DNA of 64,000 bases from Chitinophaga sp. S165 (GCF_003182155.1 NZ_QGTG01000004.1:372001-436000), one strand, 5' to 3'. Shown: positions 24,699 to 33,956, counted from the stretch's first letter. The notes: generated by a model from the sequence alone, not told the origin. Numbers and translations are program-made.

Positions 24699-27026
24699 AT
24701 GAGAAAGAAATCCTTCAAACTGGCACTGGCCCTATGCTTTATGACGGCACTGGCGCAGGCGCAAAATCCAGGTTCTAATCATGGTAACCGCTTTGAGCAG
24801 CTGGGTACTATGCTGACAGATCCTAATGAATACCGCTCTGCTTCCGGAGCGCCCGGTCCAAAATACTGGCAGCAACGGGCCGACTATGACATTACCGCTA
24901 CGCTGGACGATGAGCAGCAGAAACTTACAGGTGCGGAAACTGTCACTTACTACAACAATTCGCCTGATCCGCTGACTTACATCTGGTTACAGCTGGATGA
25001 AAATGAGCACGATCTGAAAAGCGATAACAACAGCTTTGATCCAAGCTCTATGTCCGATAAGATGAGCATGCGTACCGTAAATGGTATACTTGGTAATCCG
25101 GGCAGCAAGAAATTTGGAATGAATATAGTAAAGCTGACCGACGAAAGCGGCAAGACTTTATCTTATACGATCAATCAGACCATGATGCGCATTGATCTGC
25201 CACAGACCCTGCAGCCGGGCCAGAAGCTCCGCTTTAAGGTAGAGTGGTGGTACAACATTTCTGACCGTATGGTTCAAGGTGGCCGCGGAGGTTATGAATA
25301 CTTTGCAGAAGACAAAAACTACCTCTATACTATCACCCAGTGGTACCCTCGCCTGGCGGTGTATTCCGACTTCCAGGGATGGCAGAACAAACAGTTTACC
25401 GGTCGTGGAGAGTTTGCACTGACCTTCGGCAACTTCAAGGTAAGTATGAATGTACCTGCCGATCACGTAGTAGGTGCTACCGGCGAATGTCAGAACTACA
25501 AAGAAGTACTGACTCCTGCACAGTTCCAGCGCTGGCAGCAGGCACAATCTGCAAAGCAGCCGGTGGAAGTGGTAAACCTGGACGAGGCTAAGAAAGCGCT
25601 TGCGGGACATGCTACAGGCCGTAAAACATGGGTATATGAGGCTGATAACGTACGTGACTTCGCCCTGGTATCTTCCCGTCGCCTGGTATGGGACGCTATG
25701 GCTACCAACGTGGAAGGTAAGAAGGTAATGGCGATGTCCTATTATGGTCCTGAAGCTTATCCGCTGTACAACCGTTACTCTACCAAAGTTGTAGCGCACA
25801 CTGTTAAAACGTATTCCAAACATACTATTCCTTACCCTTATCCTGTAGCTATCTCTGTGGAAGCTGCGAACGGTATGGAATACCCGATGATCTGTTTCAA
25901 CTATGGCCGTGCTGAAAAGGATGGTACCTATTCAGAGAGCACTAAGAACGGTATGATCGGTGTGATCATTCACGAAGTGGGACACAACTTCTTCCCGATG
26001 ATCGTAAACTCTGACGAACGCCAGTGGACATGGATGGACGAAGGTCTGAACACTTTCTGCCAGTTTCTGACTGAGCAGGAGTGGGATAATAACTTCCCTT
26101 CCAACCGTGGACCAGCCTACAAGATCACCGACTACATGAAGATGCCGAAAGATCAGCTGGAACCTATTATGGTTAATTCTGAGAATATCGTGCAGTTTGG
26201 ACCGAACGCTTATGCAAAACCAGCTACCGGCCTAAATATCCTGCGTGAAACTATCATGGGCAGGGAACTGTTCGATTTCGCTTTCCGCGAATATGCACGC
26301 AGATGGGCATTTAAACATCCTACTCCTGCTGACTTCTTCCGTACAATGGAAGACGCTTCTGCAGTAGACCTGGATTGGTTCTGGCGTGGCTGGTTCTTTG
26401 GTATCGAACCTGTTGATATCTCTCTCGATAGCGTGAAACTGTTCCGTTTAGATACAAAAGAACCACAGATCAGCAAGGCTGAAGCAAAAGCAAAATATGA
26501 CCGCGCTGCAGATCATATCTCCCGTGCACGTAACAAGGCAGCGGGAATGAAGTTTGCCGTAGATCAGGATACAGCCCTGCAGGATTTCTATGTTAAATGG
26601 GACCGCTTTGAAGTAACTCCGGAAGACAAAACAACTTATGATGCGTTCTATGCAGGTCTGTCACCGGAAGAAAAGCGCCTGTACGATAGCAAGAAGAACT
26701 TCTACGAAGTATCTTTCTCAAACGTAGGCGGTCTGCCAATGCCATTGATCATCGAATGGACATATGCAGATGGTACTAAGGAAACTGACCGTATCTCCGC
26801 TTATATCTGGCGCAAGAGCGAGCAGCATATATCCAAGGTATTTGCAAAAGATAAAGAAGTAGTAGCTATTAAACTGGACCCTCAACGTGAAACTGCTGAT
26901 ATCGATGAGTCCAACAACAGCTGGCCACGTGTTGCAGCACCTTCCCGTTTCGAATTGTTCCGTCAGTCACAGAGCGTACGTGGTGCGTCTGTAGGTGGTA
27001 ACCCAATGCAGAAAGCGAAGAAATAA
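24699..27026 (+). CDS. Secreted M1-family zinc metallopeptidase
   Basis: 775 residues from ATG 24699 (a TTG two codons earlier is less likely). Signal peptide ending near ALAQAQ. The gluzincin motif is complete: HEVGH at 425-429 and Glu448 eighteen residues on, within QWTWMDEGLN. The N-terminal beta domain (ITATLDDEQQKLTGAETVTYYNNSP) is typical of M1 aminopeptidases, and the exopeptidase motif GMEYPM is present a little before HEVGH (a GAMEN-like motif). It should trim N-terminal residues from peptides in the periplasm or outside. It ends in a strong bidirectional terminator shared with a convergent gene. Confidence 0.92.
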   Translation: MRKKSFKLALALCFMTALAQAQNPGSNHGNRFEQLGTMLTDPNEYRSASGAPGPKYWQQRADYDITATLDDEQQKLTGAETVTYYNNSPDPLTYIWLQLDENEHDLKSDNNSFDPSSMSDKMSMRTVNGILGNPGSKKFGMNIVKLTDESGKTLSYTINQTMMRIDLPQTLQPGQKLRFKVEWWYNISDRMVQGGRGGYEYFAEDKNYLYTITQWYPRLAVYSDFQGWQNKQFTGRGEFALTFGNFKVSMNVPADHVVGATGECQNYKEVLTPAQFQRWQQAQSAKQPVEVVNLDEAKKALAGHATGRKTWVYEADNVRDFALVSSRRLVWDAMATNVEGKKVMAMSYYGPEAYPLYNRYSTKVVAHTVKTYSKHTIPYPYPVAISVEAANGMEYPMICFNYGRAEKDGTYSESTKNGMIGVIIHEVGHNFFPMIVNSDERQWTWMDEGLNTFCQFLTEQEWDNNFPSNRGPAYKITDYMKMPKDQLEPIMVNSENIVQFGPNAYAKPATGLNILRETIMGRELFDFAFREYARRWAFKHPTPADFFRTMEDASAVDLDWFWRGWFFGIEPVDISLDSVKLFRLDTKEPQISKAEAKAKYDRAADHISRARNKAAGMKFAVDQDTALQDFYVKWDRFEVTPEDKTTYDAFYAGLSPEEKRLYDSKKNFYEVSFSNVGGLPMPLIIEWTYADGTKETDRISAYIWRKSEQHISKVFAKDKEVVAIKLDPQRETADIDESNNSWPRVAAPSRFELFRQSQSVRGASVGGNPMQKAKK

Positions 27027-27047
27027 ACGATCAAGATAAACGATCAT

Positions 27048-27088
27048 AAAAAGGAATGCCGCGAATAATTTTCGCGGCATTCCTTTTT
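27048..27088. terminator. Bidirectional rho-independent terminator
   Basis: Perfect inverted repeat with 18-base arms (27048-27065 and 27071-27088) around a 5-base loop; A-run on the left and T-run on the right, so it can stop transcripts from both the M1 peptidase gene and the convergent ribbon-helix-helix gene. Confidence 0.92.
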
Positions 27089-27275
27089 ATTTTTTACCAG
27101 GTTTCTCCTTCTCCGAAGGGCCTTTTTTGGGCATTCTTCCAGCTTCTTTAAGGGCGCGGTGGATGATCCACTCCAGTTGACCATTGATGCTCCTAAATTC
27201 ATCCGCAGCCCACTTTTCCAATGCATCATAAGTCTGACTGTCTATCCTTAATACAAATGATTTCTTATCCGCCAT
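27087..27275 (-). CDS. Small ribbon-helix-helix (Arc-like) protein
   Basis: 62 residues. SFVLRIDSQTYDALEKWAADEFRSINGQLEWIIHRAL fits the Arc/MetJ ribbon-helix-helix fold: a short basic beta strand then two helices. The C-terminus is a lysine- and proline-rich tail. It probably binds DNA as a dimer. No toxin gene is adjacent. It follows the SPFH gene by 16 bases on the same strand, so they are co-transcribed; it may autoregulate that small operon. Its stop lies at the edge of the shared terminator. Confidence 0.83.
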   Translation of the reverse strand: MADKKSFVLRIDSQTYDALEKWAADEFRSINGQLEWIIHRALKEAGRMPKKGPSEKEKPGKK

Positions 27276-27291
27276 ACCGCAAATTTACAGA

Positions 27292-28167
27292 TTATTGATG
27301 CAGCGTTCCGGTATTGACAACAGGTGACACTTTTGATTCTCCGCAAAGCACTACAAGGAGGTTAGATACCATGGCCGCTTTGCGTTCTTCATCCAATACC
27401 ACGATATCTTTCTGGGATAACCTGTCCAGTGCCAGTTCTACCATACCAACAGCACCTTCCACGATCTTGGTACGGGCAGCAACGATAGCGGTTGCCTGCT
27501 GACGTTGCAACATCGCACCTGCTATTTCAGGGGCATAAGCCAGGTGGCTGATACGGGCTTCCAGCACGGTGATACCTGCCGGGCCGAGACGTTCATTCAG
27601 CTCTTTTTCCAGCATCTCATTTACTTTGTCGCCACCGTCCCGCAGTGTGATATCTTGTTCTGAGCCTTCTTCTTCCATCCTGTCGTAGGGATAGCTTACT
27701 GCTAAGTGACGTACGGCCGCTTCGCTCTGTACATTTACATACTGCAGGTAGTTGTCTACTTCGAAGGATGCTTTGTAAGTATCACTTACTCTCCATACAA
27801 TAACAGCAGCAATTTCGATAGGGTTTCCAAGTTTGTCGTTCACTTTTAACTGTTGTCCGTTGTGGTTATGCGCCCTTAAAGACAGATGTACTGTCTTATA
27901 CAATGGGTTGACCCACATCAGGCCGTTTTCCTTAACAGTGCCGATATATTTACCAAAGAAGGTCAGCACGCGCGAGTGATTGGGGTTCACGATCAGGATA
28001 CCTTTGACCAGGAAGATAAAGGCAATAAAAAAAATGGCGGCCAGGAAGAAAAAACCGGAATTCCCGGTTTGTCCCATCATTACAAAAAAGACGATGGATA
28101 AAGGGAGGGTGACCAGGGCCATAACAATAGCGAGGTAGCCCGATACAGGCTTAATGATCTTTTCCAT
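27292..28167 (-). CDS. SPFH (stomatin/prohibitin-like) membrane protein
   Basis: 291 residues. Two hydrophobic segments in the first 60 residues, then an SPFH domain: NPNHSRVLTFFGKYIGTVKENGLMWVNPLYK, IEIAAVIVWRVSDTYKASFEVDNYLQYV, and the AAVRHLAVSYPYD region, followed by a helix (GAMLQRQQATAIVAARTKIVEGAV) that would form coiled coils. SPFH proteins assemble into membrane microdomain scaffolds. Paired here with a small ribbon-helix-helix protein. Confidence 0.9.
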   Translation of the reverse strand: MEKIIKPVSGYLAIVMALVTLPLSIVFFVMMGQTGNSGFFFLAAIFFIAFIFLVKGILIVNPNHSRVLTFFGKYIGTVKENGLMWVNPLYKTVHLSLRAHNHNGQQLKVNDKLGNPIEIAAVIVWRVSDTYKASFEVDNYLQYVNVQSEAAVRHLAVSYPYDRMEEEGSEQDITLRDGGDKVNEMLEKELNERLGPAGITVLEARISHLAYAPEIAGAMLQRQQATAIVAARTKIVEGAVGMVELALDRLSQKDIVVLDEERKAAMVSNLLVVLCGESKVSPVVNTGTLHQ

Positions 28168-28198
28168 AAGTAATGTTGTTTTGATATCATTATGATAT

Positions 28199-28206
28199 CA
28201 AAAGTA
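28199..28206 (-). promoter_or_regulatory. Promoter -7 box candidate for the SPFH gene
   Basis: Read on the minus strand this is TACTTTTG, a perfect TAnnTTTG. It lies 32 bases before the SPFH start. No convincing TTTG at the -33 distance was found, so confidence is limited. Confidence 0.4.
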
Positions 28207-28282
28207 ATTAAAAGAAACCAAATTCAGGCTATTAATTTGCAGGCATCATCTAAAGGGATTATTTTAAAGCAAAATTCTGGTT

Positions 28283-29095
28283 ATGAAGTTTATAATGGGA
28301 ACGCTGTTGATATTAAGCGGTTTTTTGACTACAAAGGCTGCCAGCGTGGATACAATTGACATCTTTAGCAATGCTATGCACAAGAGCATTAAGTGTGTAG
28401 TGGTAACGCCTGATAGTTATAAGGATAAGCAGGAACGTTATCCTGTAGTATATATCCTGCACGGTCATAGTGGAAACTATAGCGACTATGTAAAGAAGAT
28501 CCCGGCAATTGTAGCCATGGCAGATGTTTATCAGGAAATACTGGTTTTCCCCGATGGTGGTTTTAACAGCTGGTACCTGGACAGTCCCGTGGATAGCGCC
28601 GTGCGTTTTGAGACATATGTAGGTAGGGAGATCCCATCCTGGATCGATCAGCATTACCGCACAAAGACTTCCCGGAAGTATCGCGCTATTACCGGTCTGA
28701 GTATGGGCGGACATGGGGCATTGTATCTTGCCATCCGTCACCAGGATACTTTTGGTGCTGCAGGCAGTATGAGTGGGGGCGTGGATTTTCGACCTTTCCC
28801 TAATAACTGGCAATTAGCAGCAAAGTTGGGAGTTTACAGAGGGCATGAAAGTAACTGGGATCAAAACGTGGTAGTAAACCAGTTGTCGGGTTTAAAGAAC
28901 GATTCTCTCTCATTGATTATAGACTGTGGTGTAAAGGACTTTTTCATCGATGTGAACCGTCAGTTACATCAGCGTTTACTCGAGCAAGGTATTTCACATG
29001 ACTATATCGAACGCGAGGGCGGGCATAGCTGGGACTATTGGAGCAATTCGATCATGTATCAGTTGTTTTACTTTAACAGGTTTTTTAAGAAGTAG
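28283..29095 (+). CDS. Secreted esterase D-like alpha/beta hydrolase
   Basis: 270 residues with an N-terminal signal peptide (about residues 1-20, ending near TKAAS). The nucleophile elbow is GLSMGGHGAL; a C-terminal histidine lies in EGGHSWDYW; the oxyanion region is YILHGHSGNY. The layout fits esterase D/feruloyl esterase-type enzymes (putative esterase family), which remove acyl groups from sugars or small esters. Substrate unknown. It is followed by an unusually long hairpin. Confidence 0.88.
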   Translation: MKFIMGTLLILSGFLTTKAASVDTIDIFSNAMHKSIKCVVVTPDSYKDKQERYPVVYILHGHSGNYSDYVKKIPAIVAMADVYQEILVFPDGGFNSWYLDSPVDSAVRFETYVGREIPSWIDQHYRTKTSRKYRAITGLSMGGHGALYLAIRHQDTFGAAGSMSGGVDFRPFPNNWQLAAKLGVYRGHESNWDQNVVVNQLSGLKNDSLSLIIDCGVKDFFIDVNRQLHQRLLEQGISHDYIEREGGHSWDYWSNSIMYQLFYFNRFFKK

Positions 29096-29116
29096 TAAAT
29101 ATTGTACAGACTAAAA

Positions 29117-29178
29117 TTTTCCTGAATGAATAAAAAAGGATCCTTTCAAGGGATCTTTTTTTTATTCATTCAGGAAAA
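29117..29178. terminator. Long hairpin terminator after the esterase gene
   Basis: An inverted repeat of about 28 bases per arm (left from TTTTCCTGAATGAAT, right ending ATTCATTCAGGAAAA) with only a small length difference in its A/T run and a loop of about six bases. It works as a terminator in either direction. The arms are longer than most terminators. Confidence 0.8.
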
Positions 29179-29367
29179 AGTATGATATTGCTTACATATA
29201 GCCATTGGCCCAAAAGAATCCGGCATTAGGCCCTCTTCACAAATTGATTCCCTTAATATTATTTTAAGACGATTGTTATCTATTTCAAGGATAATCAGAC
29301 TTTGATACTGTCTGAACGTATTGAAGTGTAATTCCCTCTATGATTCAGTTTTTATTAATTTAATTAA

Positions 29368-29649
29368 ATGAACGTTATGAATGCTTTAATGGAAAGAAAA
29401 AAGGAGACAATTTTAAATTCTTTTGAAGAAGCTTCCGATGACTATTGGAAAACGTTAGGGGAAATCGCAACATCCTCCAGGATCAAGCTGGATGATGTAG
29501 TAAAAATAGTTTTGTCTTCAAGGGAATTTTTAGAGGCATCTTATAGAGAAAAAGATGGGGAACCTGTTTTTACCACTCGTAATGTATACAGAAAGAGAGC
29601 CTCTTTTTGGCAAAAGCTATTAAGCGCCGTTACTGATAGAATAGTTTAA
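29368..29649 (+). CDS. Small protein of unknown function
   Basis: 93 residues, no signal peptide. It is helical and charged at the N-terminus; IATSSRIKLDDVVKIVLSSREFLEASY followed by GEPVFTTRNVYRKRASFWQKLL has the rhythm of a winged-helix unit, with the TTR segment as possible wing, but this is pattern inference only. The DNA around it is more AT-rich than the flanking genes, which may point to transfer. It lies 16 bases before a small membrane protein gene on the same strand, so they form a two-gene unit. Confidence 0.6.
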   Translation: MNVMNALMERKKETILNSFEEASDDYWKTLGEIATSSRIKLDDVVKIVLSSREFLEASYREKDGEPVFTTRNVYRKRASFWQKLLSAVTDRIV

Positions 29650-29665
29650 AAATTTCCAAAACTGT

Positions 29666-30001
29666 ATGGCATTTTTTCAATCTCCAATTTACTATTGTAT
29701 GTTGGGTGCAATCGCATTGCAACTATTACGGATAATAGAGGAATCAAAACGACCGTCAAAAAAGAGACCAGATTATAGGTCAATCAAGTACTATGTTACA
29801 GCTACCGCCTCCATTGCTATTGCTGTAATTGTTGGAGTTGTTTATTTTGATGGTGAGCCTGTTAGCCATAATCGTATAGTGTATTTTCATACGGGGGCTT
29901 CAGCACCTTTTTTAGTCCGCAGTTTGTCTAACACGTTACCGGCTATAATAAGTTCTAAGCCCCAAAAAATCAAAATCATAATAGGGTGTATCTTTGCATG
30001 A
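29666..30001 (+). CDS. Small membrane protein of unknown function
   Basis: 111 residues with two hydrophobic helices: near residues 7-22 (IYYCMLGAIALQLL) and 44-64 (TATASIAIAVIVGVVYF), joined by a basic cytoplasmic-type loop (EESKRPSKKRPDYRS). No recognised family. The C-terminal end of the frame runs into the terminator hairpin, so the last five or so codons are part of the stem. Partner of the 93-residue gene just upstream. Confidence 0.6.
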   Translation: MAFFQSPIYYCMLGAIALQLLRIIEESKRPSKKRPDYRSIKYYVTATASIAIAVIVGVVYFDGEPVSHNRIVYFHTGASAPFLVRSLSNTLPAIISSKPQKIKIIIGCIFA

Positions 30002-30014
30002 TACACCCTATTAT
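29978..30014 (+). terminator. Terminator overlapping the stop codon of the small membrane protein gene
   Basis: Perfect 15-base arms (29978-29992 and 30000-30014) around a 7-base loop, with TGA at 29999-30001 inside the structure. The T-run after it is weak. Confidence 0.75.
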
Positions 30015-30208
30015 AATACTATCTTCTCTGAATTAGGTCCTGATCAAGTCCAGCTCATGTCCACCTTAACTCCACCTCAAGTCCATGCTTGATACTGGGT
30101 TAAAGTATCCATAGTACAAGGTTTGTCCTGGTGTGAGCTAATGAAATTCAGTGTAAAATCCAGCAATGTTAAAATAATATTATTGAGCCGCCTTATGAAA
30201 TACTGTTA

Positions 30209-32125
30209 TTAGTGAGTGGCATTCAATGGTTTAAACGATAACACACCCACAATTTCCTTCAATCTAGACTTCCCACAACCTTTTTTCACCAGTAATTCCA
30301 GGTCTTCCGCTCTTCTGGCCAGGTCATTGAACGTCCATTGGATAGGTGATCCTGTTGGTCTGCCTGCCGGATCAGTTACCCGGAACAAGCCGTCCGGCTG
30401 AGATGGATCACCTGTCAGGAAGGCCGCCAGGGTAGGTTTGGTGCCAAATGGTTTCGGTGCTATCTGCAGGAAAGGATCATGGGAAACACCAACAGGGTCG
30501 TTAATGAGGTTACCCACAGCTGTACGCGCTTCTCCTCCGTGACATCCACTACAGGTATTCACGGAAAGAAGATGACGTACCGTATCGTTCGTGATAAAAG
30601 CAGGACCTGCAGTAGCAGAGGCATCCCAGAAATGACCGGCAGTAACGGTATGTGCCTTGCCTCCCAGGAAGTTCAGTGAGCTGATCGGATCGACGTTCGG
30701 TATGACGTAGGTCTGGTCAAGAATTTCAGGCTGATTGGTATTGGCATATACGGCCAGCACTTGCTGATTGGCAACTGTAGCTCCTGATATCCTGTTGAAT
30801 TTCAATGCCGGTTCCTGTTTAACGGTCACCTCTTCAAAGACGCCTTTTTTGCCTATTACGAACTCTCTCAGCTCCCAGGGACGGGAAAGCGCAATTTCGT
30901 TCGTTCTAAGCTGATTTAAGCTGCTTCCGTTTGGTTTGGATGTACTGGTGTTCGCAAGAGTGAACTGGTCTGTAATAGCCTGTAAAGCGCTATTATATGC
31001 ACCCGTACCTGGTACCAGTGATTTCAGGTCCCACCATTGCTGGGCAAATTCATGCAGTTCCTTACAGTTGTTTTTCGGAATGCCGTATTCCAGGATGGCG
31101 GTAAACCGCAATGGCGTACAGCTCGAGCTCAATACGCCAAACACAAAACGGCCTTCTCCCGCGTTGCTGATCGTATAGCCGCTATTACCACGCAGGTCAA
31201 GACGGTTGACTATCGCCAGCAGCCGGAAAGGGGCGAAGGTAGGATCAAACGGAAATGTTTTCCAGTTAGCGGTCGTAATGATCGCCCCGGGGTTACTTTT
31301 CTGTAACCAGGGTAGGATCACCTGGTTGAAAATGGCAGTACGGGCAGGCACGTTATCAGTATTGATGGTTTGCGCTGCCATCCATTTTTCCAGCCAGGAC
31401 TGAATGAGGTCCGTTACACTAATGCCGGTGGAAGGCGTATTGGCCATTTGTGTGATCAGATGACCAAAGGTCCATACCCCGTTGGGATTACCTTTCTTCG
31501 TACAGGGATTAAACGTGCGGTCAGGATCTTCAATCACGCCCAGATCAGTGATCATCAGTGAACGTGTTCTTAACTCAGGATCAGGGATCAGCTTGAACAA
31601 CTCCGGATTAATGTTCGCGCCTTTAACGAAATCCAGGTTCCTCACATTGTTTTCTTTCACCAGGTTATCGATCACCGTGGCAGACCTGCCGGCCCATCTG
31701 AACAAATGCTCCCGCTTGTTCAGCTTTTCCAGGTTCGCGTCCTGGATCGCAATGAGCTCTTTTTTGAACTCCTCAAGATTCTCATTGACAGCAATAGAGA
31801 AAACGCCGTCTCCGGCTTTCTCATCGCCTTCATTTCCGTCGTCACGGAGTGAGAGTGTTTCATCGTTCACAACAATGGAGTGCACATTGTCCCTGATCTG
31901 ACCGGGACGAAAGGTAGCTGTAAGCAGGACATTGTTACCGTTAACCGCTTCTTTGAGTGCTTTTACACTGATGTTCGTAGCAATAGGAGGGTTACGTTCA
32001 AACTCAGTAACAACAGCCGGGGCTTTGAGGGTGTTCTGATCTGGCGTTTTTTTCTTGCCTCCTCCGCAGGAATGGAGAACAAAAGTGGTCAGGAGTAAAC
32101 CTGCCGTTAGTAGTCGGGTTGACAT
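30209..32125 (-). CDS. Lipoprotein with a single c-type haem motif
   Basis: 638 residues. The N-terminus is a lipoprotein signal (TTFVLHSCGGG, lipobox LHSC). Residues about 45-120 form a beta domain with the RDDGNEGDEKAGDGVFS element, an acidic calcium-like loop seen in choice-of-anchor/secreted-repeat domains. A single haem-binding CSGCH lies at 525-529. The rest is not recognised; the FNPCTKKGNPNGVWTFGHLITQM block is conserved-looking. It is a predicted cell-surface or periplasmic redox or binding protein. It stands alone: 207 bases from the unit upstream and convergent to it. Confidence 0.75.
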   Translation of the reverse strand: MSTRLLTAGLLLTTFVLHSCGGGKKKTPDQNTLKAPAVVTEFERNPPIATNISVKALKEAVNGNNVLLTATFRPGQIRDNVHSIVVNDETLSLRDDGNEGDEKAGDGVFSIAVNENLEEFKKELIAIQDANLEKLNKREHLFRWAGRSATVIDNLVKENNVRNLDFVKGANINPELFKLIPDPELRTRSLMITDLGVIEDPDRTFNPCTKKGNPNGVWTFGHLITQMANTPSTGISVTDLIQSWLEKWMAAQTINTDNVPARTAIFNQVILPWLQKSNPGAIITTANWKTFPFDPTFAPFRLLAIVNRLDLRGNSGYTISNAGEGRFVFGVLSSSCTPLRFTAILEYGIPKNNCKELHEFAQQWWDLKSLVPGTGAYNSALQAITDQFTLANTSTSKPNGSSLNQLRTNEIALSRPWELREFVIGKKGVFEEVTVKQEPALKFNRISGATVANQQVLAVYANTNQPEILDQTYVIPNVDPISSLNFLGGKAHTVTAGHFWDASATAGPAFITNDTVRHLLSVNTCSGCHGGEARTAVGNLINDPVGVSHDPFLQIAPKPFGTKPTLAAFLTGDPSQPDGLFRVTDPAGRPTGSPIQWTFNDLARRAEDLELLVKKGCGKSRLKEIVGVLSFKPLNATH

Positions 32126-32284
32126 GCTTGTAGGTTTTGGGGTTTATAAAATGTTGTGTTACGTAGCTGAAAATGTTGTGGATACCATTTTTAAGGTATT
32201 GTGGTATTGGGGCTGTAAAATGAATCTGCAGCGTAAAGGTAGACAGGAGGGAATGTAACACTATCGCAGCGCGCGTTAAAGAAA

Positions 32285-32310
32285 AAGCCGGACCTCGACA
32301 GGTCCGGCTT
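32285..32310 (-). terminator. Terminator of the first SusC/SusD pair
   Basis: Perfect 11-base arms (32285-32295, 32300-32310) with a 4-base loop, followed on the minus strand by a T-run; it lies about 50 bases after the stop of the SusD gene at 32359. Confidence 0.88.
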
Positions 32311-32358
32311 GTTATTGCTGCTTTTTTTATAGCGGTATAGATGGCTATACGAGAATTG

Positions 32359-33945
32359 TTATTGCTTATCCCACCACACCGGGGTGGTCAAAGCGTTAGT
32401 ACCTTGTCTTGTAATGGCTTCCTGGTAATGAGTAGGGTTAGAGGCAAGCTCTGAAGAAGGATACAGCATTCTACGCGGTATCTTTCCACCGGTGGCATTT
32501 CCTACATAGTTCACTGGTGTCAGCTGAGGATATCCGCTTCTGCGCCAGTTTGCCCATGATTCATACCAGTCCAGCACGCAGGCTGCCCAATATTGTGTGT
32601 TGATCTGGTTGTAACCGTCAGCATCTACGTATGGGTGAGCTGTCAGGTAAGCTTGCACGTCAGCGCCACTGATAGTTGCAGTAGCGCTGTATTGTGCGAG
32701 TTGTTCCATTGCAGCTTTCACGCCATTATTATAGTGAGTGGCGGCATTAGCACCAACGCTCCAGCCTCTTTTGGCTGCTTCTGCCAGCAGGAGTTCCACC
32801 TGCGCATAAGTCACCAGGAAACTAGGACCGTTGAGCTTCAGTAATACGTTTTTATTCAGAACAGAATATTTATTCAGATCGCCGGGATATCCGGGTGCTT
32901 TGCTGATATCTGTTGGACTGGCGTCTCCGTTCGTGTCATAACCATTAGGCATGCCCAGTTGATCAGAAGGAACTTCACTGTTGCTTGCAGGCACCACAGC
33001 GATGTATTTCAGGCGCGGGTCATTGTTGTTTTTCAGGAAGTCCATGAATGTTTTGCTGATGCTGGCCTCACCTTTGGTATTAATAGCGTTCCACTCACCG
33101 GAAAGGATATTGCTAACCCTGTTCACCGTAGTCCTGCCACCAGATGCATCATGTACGATGTAGGCGTTGTCTTCGTTAGATGCGATCAAACCTCCGGCAT
33201 ATGCTTTTTCAACCCATGTTTTGGCAGTTTCTTCCTCTCTTTTTGAAAGGCGCATACCTAAACGAAGCATCAGTGAATAAGCCAGTTTCTTCCAGCTGGC
33301 CACTACCTGGGTCGCATTAGCTGAACCTCCTTTGTTATAGATCAAGTCTCCCTGGCCATACACCTCTTTGGTAGCATCCAGTGCTTGTGCAGCTTCGTCC
33401 AGTTCTTTCAGCATATCCATATAGATAGCCTGCTGCGCGTCATATTTCGGTGTAAAGTTCCGGTCACTGTAACCCTTACCTGCATCAGAATATGGAATGT
33501 CCCCATAAATGTCTGTCAGGCGATGGAAGATCAGCACCTTGGAGATACGGGCAATGTTATACTGGTTAGACAAGTGAGCCTTGTCTTTGGTCACCCTTAT
33601 TACATCCGTGATATACTTAACCTGATCTGGAAAAGCACGTTCAAAATAAGCACTTGCCCATCCGTCATTCTGCAGGTATTTATCGCCGGCATACCATGTT
33701 GCGTTTGATAATTGTTGCATCATCATCGAACAGTAGATAATGTTCACGCGCCATGTATCGTAACTGTAGTCACTGTTACCGGTGAATTCAAGTATAGCGC
33801 GGGAGAGATTATATTCCGGCACGACACTTTCTTCATTGGATTTGTTCTTGTCAGTGTTCAGATCTTCAAAGTCTTTTGTACATGCCGGTGTCAGTAGTAA
33901 AGCTGGCAGGCATAATACGAGTAATATTTTATGCAAAGATTTCAT
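32359..33945 (-). CDS. SusD/RagB-family outer-membrane lipoprotein
   Basis: 528 residues. Lipoprotein signal with lipobox LTPAC and the family start CTKDFEDLNTDKNKS. The body is helical with TPR-like repeats (YNIARISKVLIFHRLTDIYGDIPYSDA) and the C-terminus ends in the VWWDKQ tail found in all four SusD copies here. It is the lid lipoprotein that closes its SusC partner (33957) and captures substrate at the cell surface. The stop of susC lies 11 bases upstream, so the two are one operon. It resembles the SusD-like_2 subgroup rather than starch-type SusD (inference). Confidence 0.93.
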   Translation of the reverse strand: MKSLHKILLVLCLPALLLTPACTKDFEDLNTDKNKSNEESVVPEYNLSRAILEFTGNSDYSYDTWRVNIIYCSMMMQQLSNATWYAGDKYLQNDGWASAYFERAFPDQVKYITDVIRVTKDKAHLSNQYNIARISKVLIFHRLTDIYGDIPYSDAGKGYSDRNFTPKYDAQQAIYMDMLKELDEAAQALDATKEVYGQGDLIYNKGGSANATQVVASWKKLAYSLMLRLGMRLSKREEETAKTWVEKAYAGGLIASNEDNAYIVHDASGGRTTVNRVSNILSGEWNAINTKGEASISKTFMDFLKNNNDPRLKYIAVVPASNSEVPSDQLGMPNGYDTNGDASPTDISKAPGYPGDLNKYSVLNKNVLLKLNGPSFLVTYAQVELLLAEAAKRGWSVGANAATHYNNGVKAAMEQLAQYSATATISGADVQAYLTAHPYVDADGYNQINTQYWAACVLDWYESWANWRRSGYPQLTPVNYVGNATGGKIPRRMLYPSSELASNPTHYQEAITRQGTNALTTPVWWDKQ

Positions 33946-33956
33946 GATACCAGTTT

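Noticed and set aside
27087..27275. Antitoxin of a toxin-antitoxin pair
   Set aside because: The ribbon-helix-helix fold fits, but the neighbour is an SPFH membrane protein and no small toxin gene is adjacent.
29117..29178. Long hairpin as a miniature transposable element
   Set aside because: No target-site duplication is visible and it stands just after a gene end with a T-run, so a terminator explains it better.
30030..30095. Repeated AAGTCCA/ATGTCCA words suggesting a repeat array
   Set aside because: Only two or three short imperfect copies with irregular spacing; not a CRISPR or iteron array.
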